A DNA stretch of 64,000 nucleotides, taken from positions 1-64,000 of the forward strand of contig CAWGTL010000007.1 of NCBI GenBank assembly GCA_963825505.1, read 5' to 3'. This document shows, one piece after another, positions 52,748 to 60,365 of this stretch. Position 1 is the stretch's first letter. Each line of letters begins with the position of its first letter. Below the pieces are notes generated by a model, which saw only the letters and a list, made by a program, of their open reading frames with translations, ran no database searches and was not told the origin of the DNA. Position numbers and translations under genes: made by a program. Source of the stretch: JBBQSN01 sp963825505 (lineage in GTDB: Bacteria > Actinomycetota > Actinomycetes > Actinomycetales > CAWJMD01).

Positions 52748-53633
52748 CCGTGCCGCCGGTCAGGTGGTGGAAGAGCCCGACCATCCCCTGCCGGACGACC
52801 GGGGCCAGCGGGTCCTGGTCCTCACCGGCCCGGCGGAAGCGTCCCGGCGGGACGCCGTAGGCCGCGGCGAAACGCTTGGAGAAGTGGTAGGCGTCGGCGA
52901 AGCCGGTCAGCCGCGCCACCTCCACCAGCGTCAGGTTGCTGCGCTGCAGCACGACCGCCGCGCGTGCGAGCCGGACGAGCTCCAGGGCGCTCGCCGGCCC
53001 GCAGCCGAACGTGGCGGCGAACACCCTGGACAGGTGGGCGCCCGACACGTGCGCCGCTGCCGCAAGCTCGTCCACGCGGACGAGGCACATGCCACCTGCC
53101 TGCCACCGCGCGCGGACCAGCTCGAGCGGCTCCCGCAGCGTGCTGGGCACGGCCAGCCCGGGCGTGCCCTCGCCGGCGAACGGGCCCCGGACGAACAGCT
53201 CCAGCAGCCAGCCCACCACCTGGTCGCTGCGCGCCCGCGCCTCGTCGTCACCGGTCTCGGCCAGGCGCAGCAGGTACGAGCACAGGCTCTGCATCGGGTC
53301 CTGGTCGCCCAGGGTCCGGGTCCGCGGCCACTGCGTCCCCGGGGGCAGGGCGGTGGTGTCCGCCGCGAAGTGCACGTACGCGTGGGTGGACGGGCGGCGG
53401 GCGTCCCAGCGGTAGCCGTCGGTCGTGCCGGCGCGGGCCAGGGCCAGGACGCCGGGGCGCAGCTCCACCTCCTGCCCCTCAGGTCCCTCCTCCACCCGCC
53501 AGCGCGCCGTGCCGCGCAGGAGCCAGACGAACTCGTGGTCGGGGAGGCGTCGCGGTCCGAACGTGGCTCCCGGTGGGTAGTCGGCGGTCCGCACGAGCCC
53601 GCGCGGTCGCACGTGCAGCCGGCTCGACATCAT
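52713..53633 (-). CDS. AraC-family transcriptional regulator
   Basis: 306 aa. N-terminal cupin-like ligand domain (about 15-160, HEFVWLLRGTARWRVEEG). Two helix-turn-helix motifs at the C-terminus (about 205-285: VDELAAAAHVSGAHLSRVFAATFG and LVEVARLTGFADAYHFSKRFAAAYGVPPGRFRR). It is divergent from the PhyH dioxygenase across 120 bp, so likely controls that gene and the sulfatase-maturing gene. Ligand unknown. Confidence 0.92.
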   Translation of the reverse strand: MMSSRLHVRPRGLVRTADYPPGATFGPRRLPDHEFVWLLRGTARWRVEEGPEGQEVELRPGVLALARAGTTDGYRWDARRPSTHAYVHFAADTTALPPGTQWPRTRTLGDQDPMQSLCSYLLRLAETGDDEARARSDQVVGWLLELFVRGPFAGEGTPGLAVPSTLREPLELVRARWQAGGMCLVRVDELAAAAHVSGAHLSRVFAATFGCGPASALELVRLARAAVVLQRSNLTLVEVARLTGFADAYHFSKRFAAAYGVPPGRFRRAGEDQDPLAPVVRQGMVGLFHHLTGGTVSGRTTGSARR

Positions 53634-53753
53634 GATCGGACATTATCGCGTGGTGCCGAGGCATGGCGGCAGAGGCGATCTGGCGCGAGACTCCTGTTCG
53701 ACGACATCAGCGACGCACAGGGCGCCCCGACGCGCCCGAGCCAGGAGGACGTC

Positions 53754-54626
53754 ATGACGAGCACCACGCTGCAGGGGCGCGACCGGTCCACCGGCGACCT
53801 CGTCGAGCAGTTCGCGCGGGACGGCTTCCTCGTGCTCGAGGACGCGATCTCCCCGGACGAGGTCGCCGAGCTGCACCGCGAGTCCGTGCGTCTGTGCCGC
53901 GACCACGACCGGCGCGAGGGCGGCACGAGCGCATCGGAGTCCGACGAGGAGGTGCTCCGCCGGTTCCTCTGCCTGCACTACCCGCACAAGGTGTCCGACG
54001 TGGCCCTGCGCACGATGCACACGCCGCGTGTGGTCGAGCTGCTCACCGGCGTGATCGGCCCGAACGTCAAGTGCATGCAGTCGATGCTCTTCATCAAGTC
54101 CGAGGGCAAGCCCGGTCAGGCGTGGCACCAGGACGAGTTCTTCATCCCCACCCGCGACCGCTCGCTGACGGCGGCGTGGATCGCGCTCGACGACGCCACC
54201 GTGGAGAACGGTTGCCTCTGGGTGCTGCCCGGCTCGCACCGGCGCGGCGTGCTCTACCCGGACCGGGAGCAGGACGACGTCCGGTTCGACTGCACCGACG
54301 AGGCCTACGACTTCCCGTACCGCGACGAGGACGCCGTTCCCGTCGAGGTGCCGGCCGGTGCCGCCGTGCTCTTCAACGGCTACCTCCTGCACCGCTCGCT
54401 GCCGAACTCCGGCCGGCACGGCTTCCGGCGGGCCCTGGTGAACCACTACATGAGCGCCGAGTCGCTGCTGCCGTGGAAGGCGGTCCCCGAGGGCGTCCAC
54501 GTCGGCAAGCACGACTTCCGCGACATCGTGATGGTCGCCGGGGAGGACCCGTACGCCTGGAAGGGCGTGGTCGACGCGTCCCGTCCGATGTCGCGACCGG
54601 ACAAGGACGGCGGCTGCGACCGCTGA
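53754..54626 (+). CDS. Phytanoyl-CoA-dioxygenase (PhyH) family protein
   Basis: 290 aa from ATG 53754 with a strong CAGGAGGACG ribosome binding site; the longer frame upstream is not coding. The 2-oxoglutarate/Fe(II) jelly-roll ligands are HxD in AWHQDEFFIPT and the distal His in LLHRSLPNSGRHG, with the 2-OG Arg in GFRRALVNHY. It probably hydroxylates a substrate of this island. 63 nt later the formylglycine-generating gene starts. Confidence 0.9.
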   Translation: MTSTTLQGRDRSTGDLVEQFARDGFLVLEDAISPDEVAELHRESVRLCRDHDRREGGTSASESDEEVLRRFLCLHYPHKVSDVALRTMHTPRVVELLTGVIGPNVKCMQSMLFIKSEGKPGQAWHQDEFFIPTRDRSLTAAWIALDDATVENGCLWVLPGSHRRGVLYPDREQDDVRFDCTDEAYDFPYRDEDAVPVEVPAGAAVLFNGYLLHRSLPNSGRHGFRRALVNHYMSAESLLPWKAVPEGVHVGKHDFRDIVMVAGEDPYAWKGVVDASRPMSRPDKDGGCDR

Positions 54627-54689
54627 CCTGTGACGATGTACCGGTAGGCAGGTTCCCGGTACGCGTTCCGGAGGCAGGAGGTGCTGACG

Positions 54690-55670
54690 GTGCAGGACCC
54701 GGACGTGGGGCGCGGCGCCTGCTGCGCCCCGTCCGCAGGCAGGGAACCGGCTCCGCCCCCGGTCGGGTCCGCCCCCGCGCCGGCCGCCGCACCGACGGGC
54801 GCAGGCGCCGACGGGCTCGTGGCGCTGCCGGGCGGCACCTTCACGATGGGCTCGCAGGACCGTGACGCCAACCCGCTGGACGGGGAGGGCCCGCTGCGCG
54901 AGGTGCGGCTGACGGCCTTCGGGATCAGCGCGACCGCCGTCACCAACGCCGAGTTCGGTGAGTTCGTGCACCGGACGGGGTACACCACGGGGGCCGAGCG
55001 GTTCGGCTGGTCGTACGCCTTCGCCGGCTTCCTGCCCGTCCACCTGCGACGCGGCGCAGCGCGCCCGGAGCAGACCCCGTGGTGGTGCGCCGTCCGGGGC
55101 GCCTGCTGGTCGGCGCCGGAGGGCCCCGGCAGCGACGTGACGAGCAGGGCCGACCACCCGGTCGTGCACGTGGACCACGACGACGCACTCGCCTACTGCG
55201 CGTGGGCCGGCCTGCGGCTCCCGACCGAGGCCGAGTGGGAGTACGCGGCGCGTGGCGGCCTCGAGGGCGCGCGCTACCCGTGGGGGTCCGAGCTGCTGCC
55301 CGACGGCGAGCACCGCTGCAACATCTGGCAGGGACGATTCCCGTTCCGCGACACCGGAGAAGACGGCTATACGGGCACCGCACCGGTCACCAGCTACGCG
55401 CCCAACGGGTACGGCCTGCACAACACCTCGGGCAACGTGTGGGAGTGGTGCGCCGACTGGTGGACCACCGACCACTCCGCGCGGCCGTCGGTCGACCCGC
55501 GGGGTCCCGAGCAGGGCCGCGAGCGCGTGATGCGAGGCGGCTCCTACCTGTGCCACGACTCCTACTGCAACCGCTACCGGGTCGCCGCCCGCAGCCGCAA
55601 CGACCCCGGCTCGAGCAGCGGCAACGTCGGCTTCCGCTGCGCCGTCAGCTCGAGGGCTCGCGTCCGGTGA
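54690..55670 (+). CDS. Formylglycine-generating enzyme (SUMF1-like)
   Basis: 326 aa from GTG 54690, chosen for its AGGAGG 8 nt upstream (GTG 54681 also fits). FGE-sulfatase domain starts with LVALPGGTFTMGSQDRDANP, and the C-terminal catalytic block is GGSYLCHDSYCNRYRVAARS with both catalytic Cys (288 and 293). It then shows the NVGFRCA end. It converts Cys in the CxPSR motif to formylglycine, so it should activate the sulfatase at 42070. Confidence 0.92.
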   Translation: MQDPDVGRGACCAPSAGREPAPPPVGSAPAPAAAPTGAGADGLVALPGGTFTMGSQDRDANPLDGEGPLREVRLTAFGISATAVTNAEFGEFVHRTGYTTGAERFGWSYAFAGFLPVHLRRGAARPEQTPWWCAVRGACWSAPEGPGSDVTSRADHPVVHVDHDDALAYCAWAGLRLPTEAEWEYAARGGLEGARYPWGSELLPDGEHRCNIWQGRFPFRDTGEDGYTGTAPVTSYAPNGYGLHNTSGNVWEWCADWWTTDHSARPSVDPRGPEQGRERVMRGGSYLCHDSYCNRYRVAARSRNDPGSSSGNVGFRCAVSSRARVR

Positions 55671-55868
55671 CCTCGTCGACTGCTCGACCTCGGCTGCGGG
55701 CCCGGCTCGGTGACGATTCCCCTGGCGCCGCTCTACGAGCAGGTCGTCACGTGCAAGCCGTCACGCGCCGACCTGCGGACGGTCCTGCGGGCCGTCTCGC
55801 CCGGCGGGCTGTTCGCCGAGCAGCCGACCCCGGTCGCCCTCGACGTCTGGCGCCCGGCAAGGGGATGA
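55671..55868 (+). pseudogene. Methyltransferase remnant
   Basis: The frame of the FGE gene stays open after its stop and encodes LLDLGCGPGSVTIPLAPLYEQ (methyltransferase motif I at 55680-55711), then jumps within about 10 residues to RADLRTVLRAVSPGGLFAEQ, which lies late in normal enzymes, before stop 55866-55868. The middle (about 100 residues) and start codon are gone. It is a deletion remnant of a class I SAM methyltransferase. Confidence 0.65.
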
Positions 55869-55874
55869 GACGCC

Positions 55875-56639
55875 TCAGCCGCGCAGCCGCACCGACAGGC
55901 AGGTGACGCAGCCCTCGAGCTTCTCGAACTCGCAGATGTCGACCACGACGGTGCGCAGCCCGCGCGACTCGAACAGCTCGCGCGTACGGGGCGCGCTCGC
56001 CGCCATCAGCACGGTCCGCTCGTCGAGCACCACCACGTGCGAGCCGCCCTCCTCCGGGACGGGGAGGAAGGACGGCCACACCGACGGGTCGTCGACGAGC
56101 GGCTCGTAGCCGACCACGGTGCCGTCCGGGAGCGCGGTGACCGCCGACTTCAGGTGCAGCACCTTGCTCACCGGCACGCTCACCACCTGCGCCCCCTGCG
56201 GCTCCAGGTGCGCCCGGAGCTGCTCCACGCCGGCCTCGTTCGTCCGACCGCCGACCCCGACCCACACCGTGCCGTCGTGCTTCAGCACGTCGCCGCCGTC
56301 CAACGTGCCCGGCGCCTCGACCCGCTCCACCCGGTACCCGAGCCCGCGCAGCGCGTCCTCGGTCGCCGCGGTCTCCGGCCTCCGCTCGTCCGCACCGGGT
56401 CGCGACACGACCGCCAGGTCGCCCCTGACGACGACCGTGTCCTCCACGAACACCGCGTCGGCGCAGTCCGGCGCGGGCTCGACCTCGATCGTCTCCCAGC
56501 CCTCGGCGGCGAGCGCCTGGACGTACGACTCCCACTGCCGGGTAGCCAGATCCACGTCGACGGGCACGCGGTCGAGGTGCGTGAGGAGACCGTCCGCCAG
56601 ACGGGGACCGGGGCGGCGGACGAGGGCGCGACGTGCCAT
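55875..56639 (-). CDS. ddaH: Dimethylargininase / amidinotransferase (DDAH)
   Basis: 254 aa. The guanidine-modifying pentein fold shows FVEDTVVV with its acidic residues, the LDGGDVLKH block, the active-site His in VLHLKSAVTAL, and the catalytic Cys in LEGCVTCLSVRLR (residues about 242-254). It would convert N-methylated arginines to citrulline. A TAGGTT box 6 nt before ATG 56639 suggests a leaderless mRNA. Near its 3' end there is the 33-bp repeat shared with 38805-38837. Confidence 0.92.
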   Translation of the reverse strand: MARRALVRRPGPRLADGLLTHLDRVPVDVDLATRQWESYVQALAAEGWETIEVEPAPDCADAVFVEDTVVVRGDLAVVSRPGADERRPETAATEDALRGLGYRVERVEAPGTLDGGDVLKHDGTVWVGVGGRTNEAGVEQLRAHLEPQGAQVVSVPVSKVLHLKSAVTALPDGTVVGYEPLVDDPSVWPSFLPVPEEGGSHVVVLDERTVLMAASAPRTRELFESRGLRTVVVDICEFEKLEGCVTCLSVRLRG

Positions 56640-56645
56640 CCCGGC

Positions 56646-56651
56646 AACCTA
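56646..56651 (-). promoter_or_regulatory. Leaderless -10 box of ddaH
   Basis: TAGGTT on the minus strand ends 6 nt before ATG 56639. TANNNT-N6-RTG is the usual actinobacterial leaderless promoter layout. Confidence 0.5.
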
Positions 56652-56667
56652 GCGCCACGATGGACCG

Positions 56668-57093
56668 ATGGCCTCCGACCTCACCCGCTTCGTCACCGCC
56701 CAGTCCGACGGCGGCACCTACGGCACGGCGCTCGCCGAGCTGCGCGGCGGACGCAAGCACAGCCACTGGATGTGGTTCGTCTTCCCGCAGCTCGCCGGGC
56801 TCGGTCGCAGCTCGACGGCCCAGCACTACGCCGTCGCGGACCTCGCCGAGGCGCGCGACTACCTGGCCCACCCGGTCCTCGGACCGCGCCTGGTCGAGTG
56901 CGCCGAGACCCTCACCGCGCTGCCGGGCGACGACGCCGAGGCGGTTCTCGGCGGGATCGACGCGATCAAGCTGCGGTCCTCGATGACGCTGTTCGCCCAC
57001 GCCGCCACCGACGACGAGCGCGCCGCGTTCCTCGCCGTGCTGGAGAAGTTCTTCGCCGGGCAGGAGGACCCCGAGACCCTGCGCCGCCTCTGA
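56668..57093 (+). CDS. DUF1810 family protein
   Basis: 141 aa. Family marks are FVTAQSDGGTYGTALAELR, GRKHSHWMWFVFPQLAGLG and IKLRSSMTLFAHA, spread over the whole length, which is typical (about 140). All-helical, function unknown, sometimes linked to ADP-ribosylation-related folds. Divergent from ddaH, whose start is 28 nt away. Confidence 0.9.
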   Translation: MASDLTRFVTAQSDGGTYGTALAELRGGRKHSHWMWFVFPQLAGLGRSSTAQHYAVADLAEARDYLAHPVLGPRLVECAETLTALPGDDAEAVLGGIDAIKLRSSMTLFAHAATDDERAAFLAVLEKFFAGQEDPETLRRL

Positions 57094-57100
57094 AGCGGCT

Positions 57101-58012
57101 TCAGTCCAGCCCGCACTGCTCCAGCAGGACCTCCTCCATCTGCACCCGCGCCGCCTCGGTCGGCTCGACGGTGACGAGCACCGGGTCGCCGCCGTCCACG
57201 ACCACCCGGACGCCGAAGGCGTAGCCGCGCTTGCTCTCGCCCACTGCGTGCGGGTCGCACCGCGCGGGCGCGACCACGAGCGGCAGCGAGAGCGTCTGAC
57301 CTGCAACGAGATCGACCGGAAGGGCCGCGGTGGCCGAGAACAGGGTGGTGCCCACCACCTCGACGACGGAGACGCTGCGGCCGGCGGCCACCGGCCCGAC
57401 CACCAGCTCGCCCGAGGCCGTCAGCGCACCCGCCGCGCCACCACGCGCCCAGGTCGGGCCGAGCTCGAGCGGAGCGGCTGCCAGGGCCGCGAGCGACGAG
57501 CACTCGCGCGACCAGGTCTGAGGGCCGACCCCGTCGGGGTCGGTGACCGCGATCTCGACCTCGACCGGGCCGTCGGACCCGCGCACGGTTGCGACCGCCA
57601 CCGCGGTCCCCGAAGGGACCGCGTCCTCGGTCGTCGGTCCTCCCGCCCGCGGGCAGACCGGGTCGCCGAGCTGGACGGGCAGGTCGACGACCGAGCCCGG
57701 CCGGCTCGTGCTGTCGAGGTCGGACTCGGGTCCGTCCTCGTACCCGGGCAGCGACAACCGGAGGGAGACCACCTGGACGGCCGGCTCACCCTCGGCCTGG
57801 CCCAGCTTCACCTGGAGCCGGCGCAGCGCCTCGTCCCGCCGGTAGCGGGTGAGCTCGCCCGACAGGGGCGGGGCGGAGGCGCTGACCCCGGACGCGTCCC
57901 CCGTCGCGTCCTCGCCCGTGGCGGTGCACGCCTGCAGCGCCGCCAGCGGTAGGAGACCGACCACGACGGCGACGGCCGCGACCAGTGTCGCGTGGGCTCG
58001 CGAGGTGGGCAC
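57101..58012 (-). CDS. Lipoprotein of unknown function
   Basis: 303 aa from GTG 58012 with an agTATC box about 6 nt upstream on the minus strand. The signal ends in lipobox LAALQAC (Cys near 29), then a Ser/Gly linker. Two beta-rich repeats follow (for instance VQVVSLRLSLPGYEDGPESD and VVDLPVQLGDPVC; the second half has VVDGGDPVLVTVEPTE). Paired Cys suggest a disulfide. No known domain. Confidence 0.7.
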   Translation of the reverse strand: MPTSRAHATLVAAVAVVVGLLPLAALQACTATGEDATGDASGVSASAPPLSGELTRYRRDEALRRLQVKLGQAEGEPAVQVVSLRLSLPGYEDGPESDLDSTSRPGSVVDLPVQLGDPVCPRAGGPTTEDAVPSGTAVAVATVRGSDGPVEVEIAVTDPDGVGPQTWSRECSSLAALAAAPLELGPTWARGGAAGALTASGELVVGPVAAGRSVSVVEVVGTTLFSATAALPVDLVAGQTLSLPLVVAPARCDPHAVGESKRGYAFGVRVVVDGGDPVLVTVEPTEAARVQMEEVLLEQCGLD

Positions 58013-58030
58013 GGACCCAGTATCGGCCCG

Positions 58031-58234
58031 TCAGGTCCGGCCGCGGGCCTCTCGCGCGACCCGGGCGGCGCGCGCCGCCTCGACCTTCGCCTGCCGCTGC
58101 CGCCGCAGCCGCGCGTGCGGGTCGTCGGCCTCGCCCAGCTGGGCCGGACCCATGAGGTGCCAGACGACGTACTGGATCCGGTACCAGACGAGGTACCAGA
58201 ACGAGAGCCCCTCGCGATCTGCTCTGCCGCTCAC
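58031..58234 (-). CDS. Small conserved-looking protein of unknown function
   Basis: 67 aa. An aromatic stretch (LSFWYLVWYRIQYVVWHLM) suggests one membrane-associated helix, followed by a highly basic tail. No family recognised. It is divergent from the MarR gene, and its start lies 17 bp from the first operator half. Confidence 0.45.
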   Translation of the reverse strand: MSGRADREGLSFWYLVWYRIQYVVWHLMGPAQLGEADDPHARLRRQRQAKVEAARAARVAREARGRT

Positions 58235-58250
58235 GCCAACTCCATCATGA

Positions 58251-58273
58251 GTGCACTGATGATTCGTGCACGA
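58251..58273. promoter_or_regulatory. Probable MarR/OhrR-type operator
   Basis: Two GTGCAC palindromes (58251-58256 and 58266-58271), the second inside the 10-bp palindrome TCGTGCACGA (58264-58273), flanked by ATGAT and TCAT. It lies 33 bp before the MarR start, between divergent genes. Regulators of this family bind such inverted repeats and repress themselves. Confidence 0.6.
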
Positions 58274-58293
58274 TCATACGCTCTCCGTCGAGG

Positions 58294-58299
58294 TACGCT
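58294..58299 (+). promoter_or_regulatory. Leaderless -10 box of the MarR gene
   Basis: TACGCT ends 6 nt before GTG 58306. It is next to the operator, so binding would occlude the promoter. Confidence 0.5.
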
Positions 58300-58305
58300 C
58301 GACCC

Positions 58306-58767
58306 GTGCCCCGGACGACCGCTCCTGCCACCGACCTGCTGGCCCTCGACCGCCAGGTGTGCTTCGCGCTGGCCGTCGCGTCACGCACCGTCGTCGGGGT
58401 CTACCGTCCGCTGCTCGAGCCGATGGGCCTGACCCACCCGCAGTACCTGGTGATGCTCGCGCTGTGGGAGGAGACGCCGCTCAAGGTCGCCGACCTCGCC
58501 GAGCGGCTCAGCCTGGAGCCGGCCACCTTGAGCCCGCTGCTCAAGCGGCTCGAGGCGTCCGGGCTCGTCACGCGCGGGCGCGACCCCCGCGACGAGCGCG
58601 CGCTGGCCGTCTCGCTCACGACGAGGGGCAAGCGGCTGAGGTCGCGCGCCGAGAAGATCCCCGGCGCGGTGCTGGAGCGCCTCGGCATGGAGCTCGGCGA
58701 GCTCGAGGACCTGCGCGACGCGCTCACCCGCGTCATCACCGCCACCAGGTCGTCCGCCCCCGCCTGA
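58306..58767 (+). CDS. MarR-family regulator, OhrR-like
   Basis: 153 aa from GTG 58306. Winged helix in about 35-120 (LKVADLAERLSLEPATLSPLLKRLEASGLV, RDPRDERALAVSLT). The N-terminus has a Cys in RQVCFALAVA at the position where OhrR regulators sense organic peroxides. No ohr peroxidase lies next to it. Probably self-regulating through the operator upstream; possible target is the divergent small gene. Confidence 0.87.
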   Translation: MPRTTAPATDLLALDRQVCFALAVASRTVVGVYRPLLEPMGLTHPQYLVMLALWEETPLKVADLAERLSLEPATLSPLLKRLEASGLVTRGRDPRDERALAVSLTTRGKRLRSRAEKIPGAVLERLGMELGELEDLRDALTRVITATRSSAPA

Positions 58768-58782
58768 GCGGTCCGAGCGCGA

Positions 58783-60144
58783 TCAGGCCCCCTGGCACGG
58801 CGAGGAGACACCGGTGCCGTCGCCGTCGTCGAGCCACGACGGCAGCGGCCGGCTGTCACCGACCGGCGCCCAGCGGCCCTCGACCAGCTCGTAGGCCAGA
58901 GCGGGCCCTGCGGCGACCAGGGCGGTGACGGCCTCGACCAGGCGGTCGACGTCGTCCGAGCTCGTCCCGACCCCGATGCTGGCGCGGACGGCGCCGCGGT
59001 CCAGGCCGAGCCGGGCCAGCAGCGGGTGCGCGCAGAACTTGCCGTCGCGCACGCCCACGCCGTGCTCGGCGCTCAGCACCGCGGCCACCAGGCCGGCGTC
59101 GAGCCCGTCGACGGTGAAGGTGACGACCCCGATCGAGGACGGGCTGTCGTGCCAGATCCGCTGCACCCGCACGCCGTCGATCTCGCGCAGGCCGTCGACG
59201 AGCCGGGCGCGCAGGGTCTCCTCGTGCACCTCGAGCGCTCCCTCCGGCAGGGCGGCGAGCGTCTCGCACGCCGCCGCCAGCGCGACCGCGCCGAGGACGT
59301 TCGGGGTGCCCGCCTCGTGCCGTGCCGGCGCAGGCGCCCACTGCACCTCGGAGAGGCCGACCTCGCGCACCGCGCCACCACCGGCCAGGTACGGGTCTGC
59401 AGCGTCGAGCCAGTCGCGCCGACCCACGAGCACGCCGGTGCCGAACGGTGCGTACAGCTTGTGGCCCGACAGCGCCAGGTAGTCGACACCGCTGTCCTGC
59501 AACGAGATCCGCCGATGCGGCGCCAGCTGGGCGGCGTCGACGACGATCCGCGCGCCGTAGGAGTGCGCGAGCGCGGCCAGGTGCGCGACCGGCAGCTCCT
59601 CGCCGGTGACGTTGGACGCACCGGTGACGGCGAGCAGCGCGACGTCGCCGACCGCGAGCGCCTCCTCGACGACGGTGAGCGTGCGGGCGAGCGTGCCGGC
59701 TGCGGGCAGCACCCGGTGCCGCCCCCGCAGCCACGGCAACAGGTTGGCGTGGTGCTCGATGTCGAGCACGAGCACCTCGCCGGCCTCTGCCGGCACGGCG
59801 GAGGCGAGCAGGTTGAGCGCGTCGGTGGTGTTGCGGGTGAAGACGACCACGTCGTCCTCGCGGGTGCCGACGAACCGGCCGACCCGGCGGCGCGACGCCT
59901 CGTAGGCGCGGGTGCTGATCTGGGAGGTCCAGCCGGCACCGCGGTGCACGGAGGAGTACAGCGGCAGGGCCTCGTCGACGCGGTCCTTGACCTGCTGCAG
60001 CGCGGGGGCGCTCGCGGCGAGGTCGAGGTTCGCGTACGGCAGCCGTCCGCCGGTGGCCAGCGGCACCTGGGTGCCCGCGCCCACGACGGGCAGCAGGGCC
60101 GGCACGCGCGCGGTGGTCGGCCGACAGGAGGTGGTGGTGCTCAT
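58783..60144 (-). CDS. Class V aminotransferase, cysteine-desulfurase-like
   Basis: 453 aa from ATG 60144 with CAGGGA upstream; a longer frame starts inside the riboswitch leader. PLP domain: NTTDALNLLAS, HHANLLPW, and the Lys anchor in SGHKLYAPFG (Lys229). Gly-rich N-terminal ATGG. The fold order matches NifS/SufS-like desulfurases and related selenocysteine lyases; a conserved active-site Cys loop is less clear, so a non-desulfurase role is possible. It lies under a SAM-IV riboswitch, which places it in sulfur/methionine metabolism. Confidence 0.88.
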   Translation of the reverse strand: MSTTTSCRPTTARVPALLPVVGAGTQVPLATGGRLPYANLDLAASAPALQQVKDRVDEALPLYSSVHRGAGWTSQISTRAYEASRRRVGRFVGTREDDVVVFTRNTTDALNLLASAVPAEAGEVLVLDIEHHANLLPWLRGRHRVLPAAGTLARTLTVVEEALAVGDVALLAVTGASNVTGEELPVAHLAALAHSYGARIVVDAAQLAPHRRISLQDSGVDYLALSGHKLYAPFGTGVLVGRRDWLDAADPYLAGGGAVREVGLSEVQWAPAPARHEAGTPNVLGAVALAAACETLAALPEGALEVHEETLRARLVDGLREIDGVRVQRIWHDSPSSIGVVTFTVDGLDAGLVAAVLSAEHGVGVRDGKFCAHPLLARLGLDRGAVRASIGVGTSSDDVDRLVEAVTALVAAGPALAYELVEGRWAPVGDSRPLPSWLDDGDGTGVSSPCQGA

Positions 60145-60150
60145 CGTCGA

Positions 60151-60169
60151 TCCCTGGTCTTCCCTGGTC
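60151..60169. repeat. Tandem 10-bp repeat overlapping the ribosome binding site
   Basis: TCCCTGGTC occurs at 60151-60159 and 60161-60169, one base apart. On the mRNA this is GACCAGGGA twice, the second being the ribosome binding site of the aminotransferase. The CCAGG core can pair with CCUGG at the 3' end of the SAM-IV aptamer. Confidence 0.6.
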
Positions 60170-60171
60170 CG

Positions 60172-60188
60172 GGACCCGGGGCGGGTCC
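60172..60188 (-). promoter_or_regulatory. GC hairpin in riboswitch leader (proximal)
   Basis: GGACCCG and CGGGTCC pair perfectly around a 3-nt loop. Located between the aptamer and the ribosome binding site. Part of an expression platform is likely; no U-tract follows, so translational rather than transcriptional control is favoured. Confidence 0.5.
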
Positions 60189-60194
60189 GCACTT

Positions 60195-60215
60195 GCCGCG
60201 CCAGGACGGCGCGGC
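60195..60215 (-). promoter_or_regulatory. GC hairpin in riboswitch leader (distal)
   Basis: GCCGCGCC and GGCGCGGC pair over 8 bp around a 5-nt loop, just after the aptamer. No U-tract follows. Confidence 0.5.
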
Positions 60216-60296
60216 CAGGTCGTCACCCGGGGCACCCCACCGCGGAGGAGGGTTGCCGGCCAGCGAGCCGGGGCTTGACGCTGGCGCTCATGACCT
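60211..60296 (-). ncRNA. SAM-IV riboswitch
   Basis: On the minus strand the leader of the class V aminotransferase gene starts with GGTCATGAGCGCCAGCG (60295-60279), continues CAAGCCCCGGCTCGCTGGCC and GGCAACCCTCC, then GCGGTGGGGTGCCCCGGGTGA and closes with GACC (60221-60218). These blocks match the conserved core of the actinobacterial SAM-IV class: P1 pairs GGTC with GACC, and the CCCUCC/GGGGUG and GCCCCGG blocks are in the expected order. SAM binding would lower expression when methionine and SAM are plentiful. A covariance-model score is needed to confirm class (SAM-I and SAM-IV share the core). Confidence 0.9.
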
Positions 60297-60365
60297 CCGA
60301 CGAGGATGACCGAGACCACTGCGAACCGTCCAGGCCGCGGGACCGGCGTCCCACCCACCGGACAG

